DNA from: Synechococcus sp. CBW1107
GTDB lineage: Bacteria; Cyanobacteriota; Cyanobacteriia; PCC-6307; Cyanobiaceae
DNA length: 64,000 nucleotides
Assembly (NCBI RefSeq): GCF_015841355.1
Contig: NZ_CP064908.1
Coordinates: forward strand, 2,480,001-2,544,000
Direction of reading: 5' to 3'
Under the pieces are notes generated by a model. That model saw only the letters and a list, made by a program, of their open reading frames with translations. It did not search any database and was not told the origin of the DNA. Below are positions 63,842 to 64,000 of the stretch, piece after piece. Each line of letters starts with the position of its first letter. Position 1 is the stretch's first letter. A program made the translations under genes and the position numbers.

Positions 63842-64000
63842 GCGGGGTCATCAGCAGATTGAACGCGGAGAAGCCCAGCGCGATGCCCAGCAGGGTGCCG
63901 ATGGCCCAGAGACTGTCGCTCGGCCATTCGGCGATCAGCAGGACGCCCAGGCCCGCGGTCACGAGTCCATCGGCAAGCACCAGTCCTCTGGCGGGGGTGT
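63825..64000 (-). CDS. HdeD/DUF308-like membrane protein (5' end outside window)
   Basis: The C-terminal 57 residues are visible: TPARGLVLADGLVTAGLGVL, LIAEWPSDSLWAIGTLLGIA, LGFSAFNLLMTPLNSGD, ending at TGA 63825-63827. The repeated pattern of ~20-residue helices with a WPxxSLWxIGxLLGI linker is the DUF308 repeat of HdeD-like acid-resistance membrane proteins. Frame stays open to the window edge; start not seen. Confidence 0.75.
   Translation of the reverse strand, partial: TPARGLVLADGLVTAGLGVLLIAEWPSDSLWAIGTLLGIALGFSAFNLLMTPLNSGD

Overview
The window is a gene-dense, high-GC chromosomal segment of a unicellular cyanobacterium. The photosynthesis genes point there directly: psbD-psbC (PSII D2 and CP43), ycf4, petM, ycf39, a CpcS/CpeS-type phycobiliprotein lyase, the division protein Ftn2/ZipN, an NTRC-type thioredoxin reductase, cobQ, and many small proteins of the kind conserved in picocyanobacteria. 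Composition, short intergenic gaps and gene order suggest the Synechococcus/Cyanobium (alpha-cyanobacterial) lineage. That placement is inference from content, not from a database comparison.

Layout. 1-4.7 kb: surE (5' end missing), a Tic21/PIC1-like membrane protein, ribF, thiE-thiS and a glycine-rich DUF1517 protein. 4.6-8.6 kb: a compact minus-strand run era - phycobiliprotein lyase - trmD-ispF (one continuous frame) - TIGR03792 protein - larB. 9-15 kb (minus): Bax-inhibitor-1 protein, phoH, rpsP, ffh, ftn2. 15-23 kb: pdhA, a group 2 sigma factor, nnr (NADPHX repair), mnmA, a small ferredoxin, cobQ, maf and a YcgJ-like secreted protein. 24-26.5 kb: psbD-psbC with a strong terminator. 26.6-34.6 kb: ycf4, a lipoprotein cyclophilin, ilvN, a hydrolase, a Trm1-type tRNA methyltransferase, petM, ycf39, rluE, infA, NTRC. 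34.8-45.6 kb: helicase, SDR protein, hydrolase, thioredoxin-like ferredoxin, dxr, cysS, polA. 45.6-56.3 kb: antiporter, gltX, tRNA-Asp, tRNA-Trp, rplS, map, phosphotransacetylase-like protein, NfeD, SPFH, MAPEG and YajQ-like proteins.

56.25-58.1 kb is the only clearly accessory stretch. It is visibly AT-richer and holds a complete IS5-type insertion sequence (matching terminal repeats, 4-bp target duplication, its own promoter and terminator), followed by a short reading frame with a near-canonical double-glycine secretion leader whose repeat-containing core is cut by an in-frame stop codon. From 58.1 kb to the end lies an operon of ATP-dependent 5-oxoprolinase, gamma-glutamyltransferase and a small membrane protein, converging on a partial HdeD/DUF308 membrane protein.

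Functional links: dxr and ispF both serve the MEP isoprenoid pathway; thiE/thiS make thiamine phosphate; psbD, psbC, ycf39, ycf4 and petM build the photosynthetic electron chain; gamma-glutamyltransferase and 5-oxoprolinase together can break down glutathione or gamma-glutamyl peptides to glutamate; ffh, rpsP, rplS, infA, trmD, map, cysS, gltX and two tRNAs belong to translation and protein targeting. No CRISPR array, rRNA, tmRNA or RNase P RNA was recognised.
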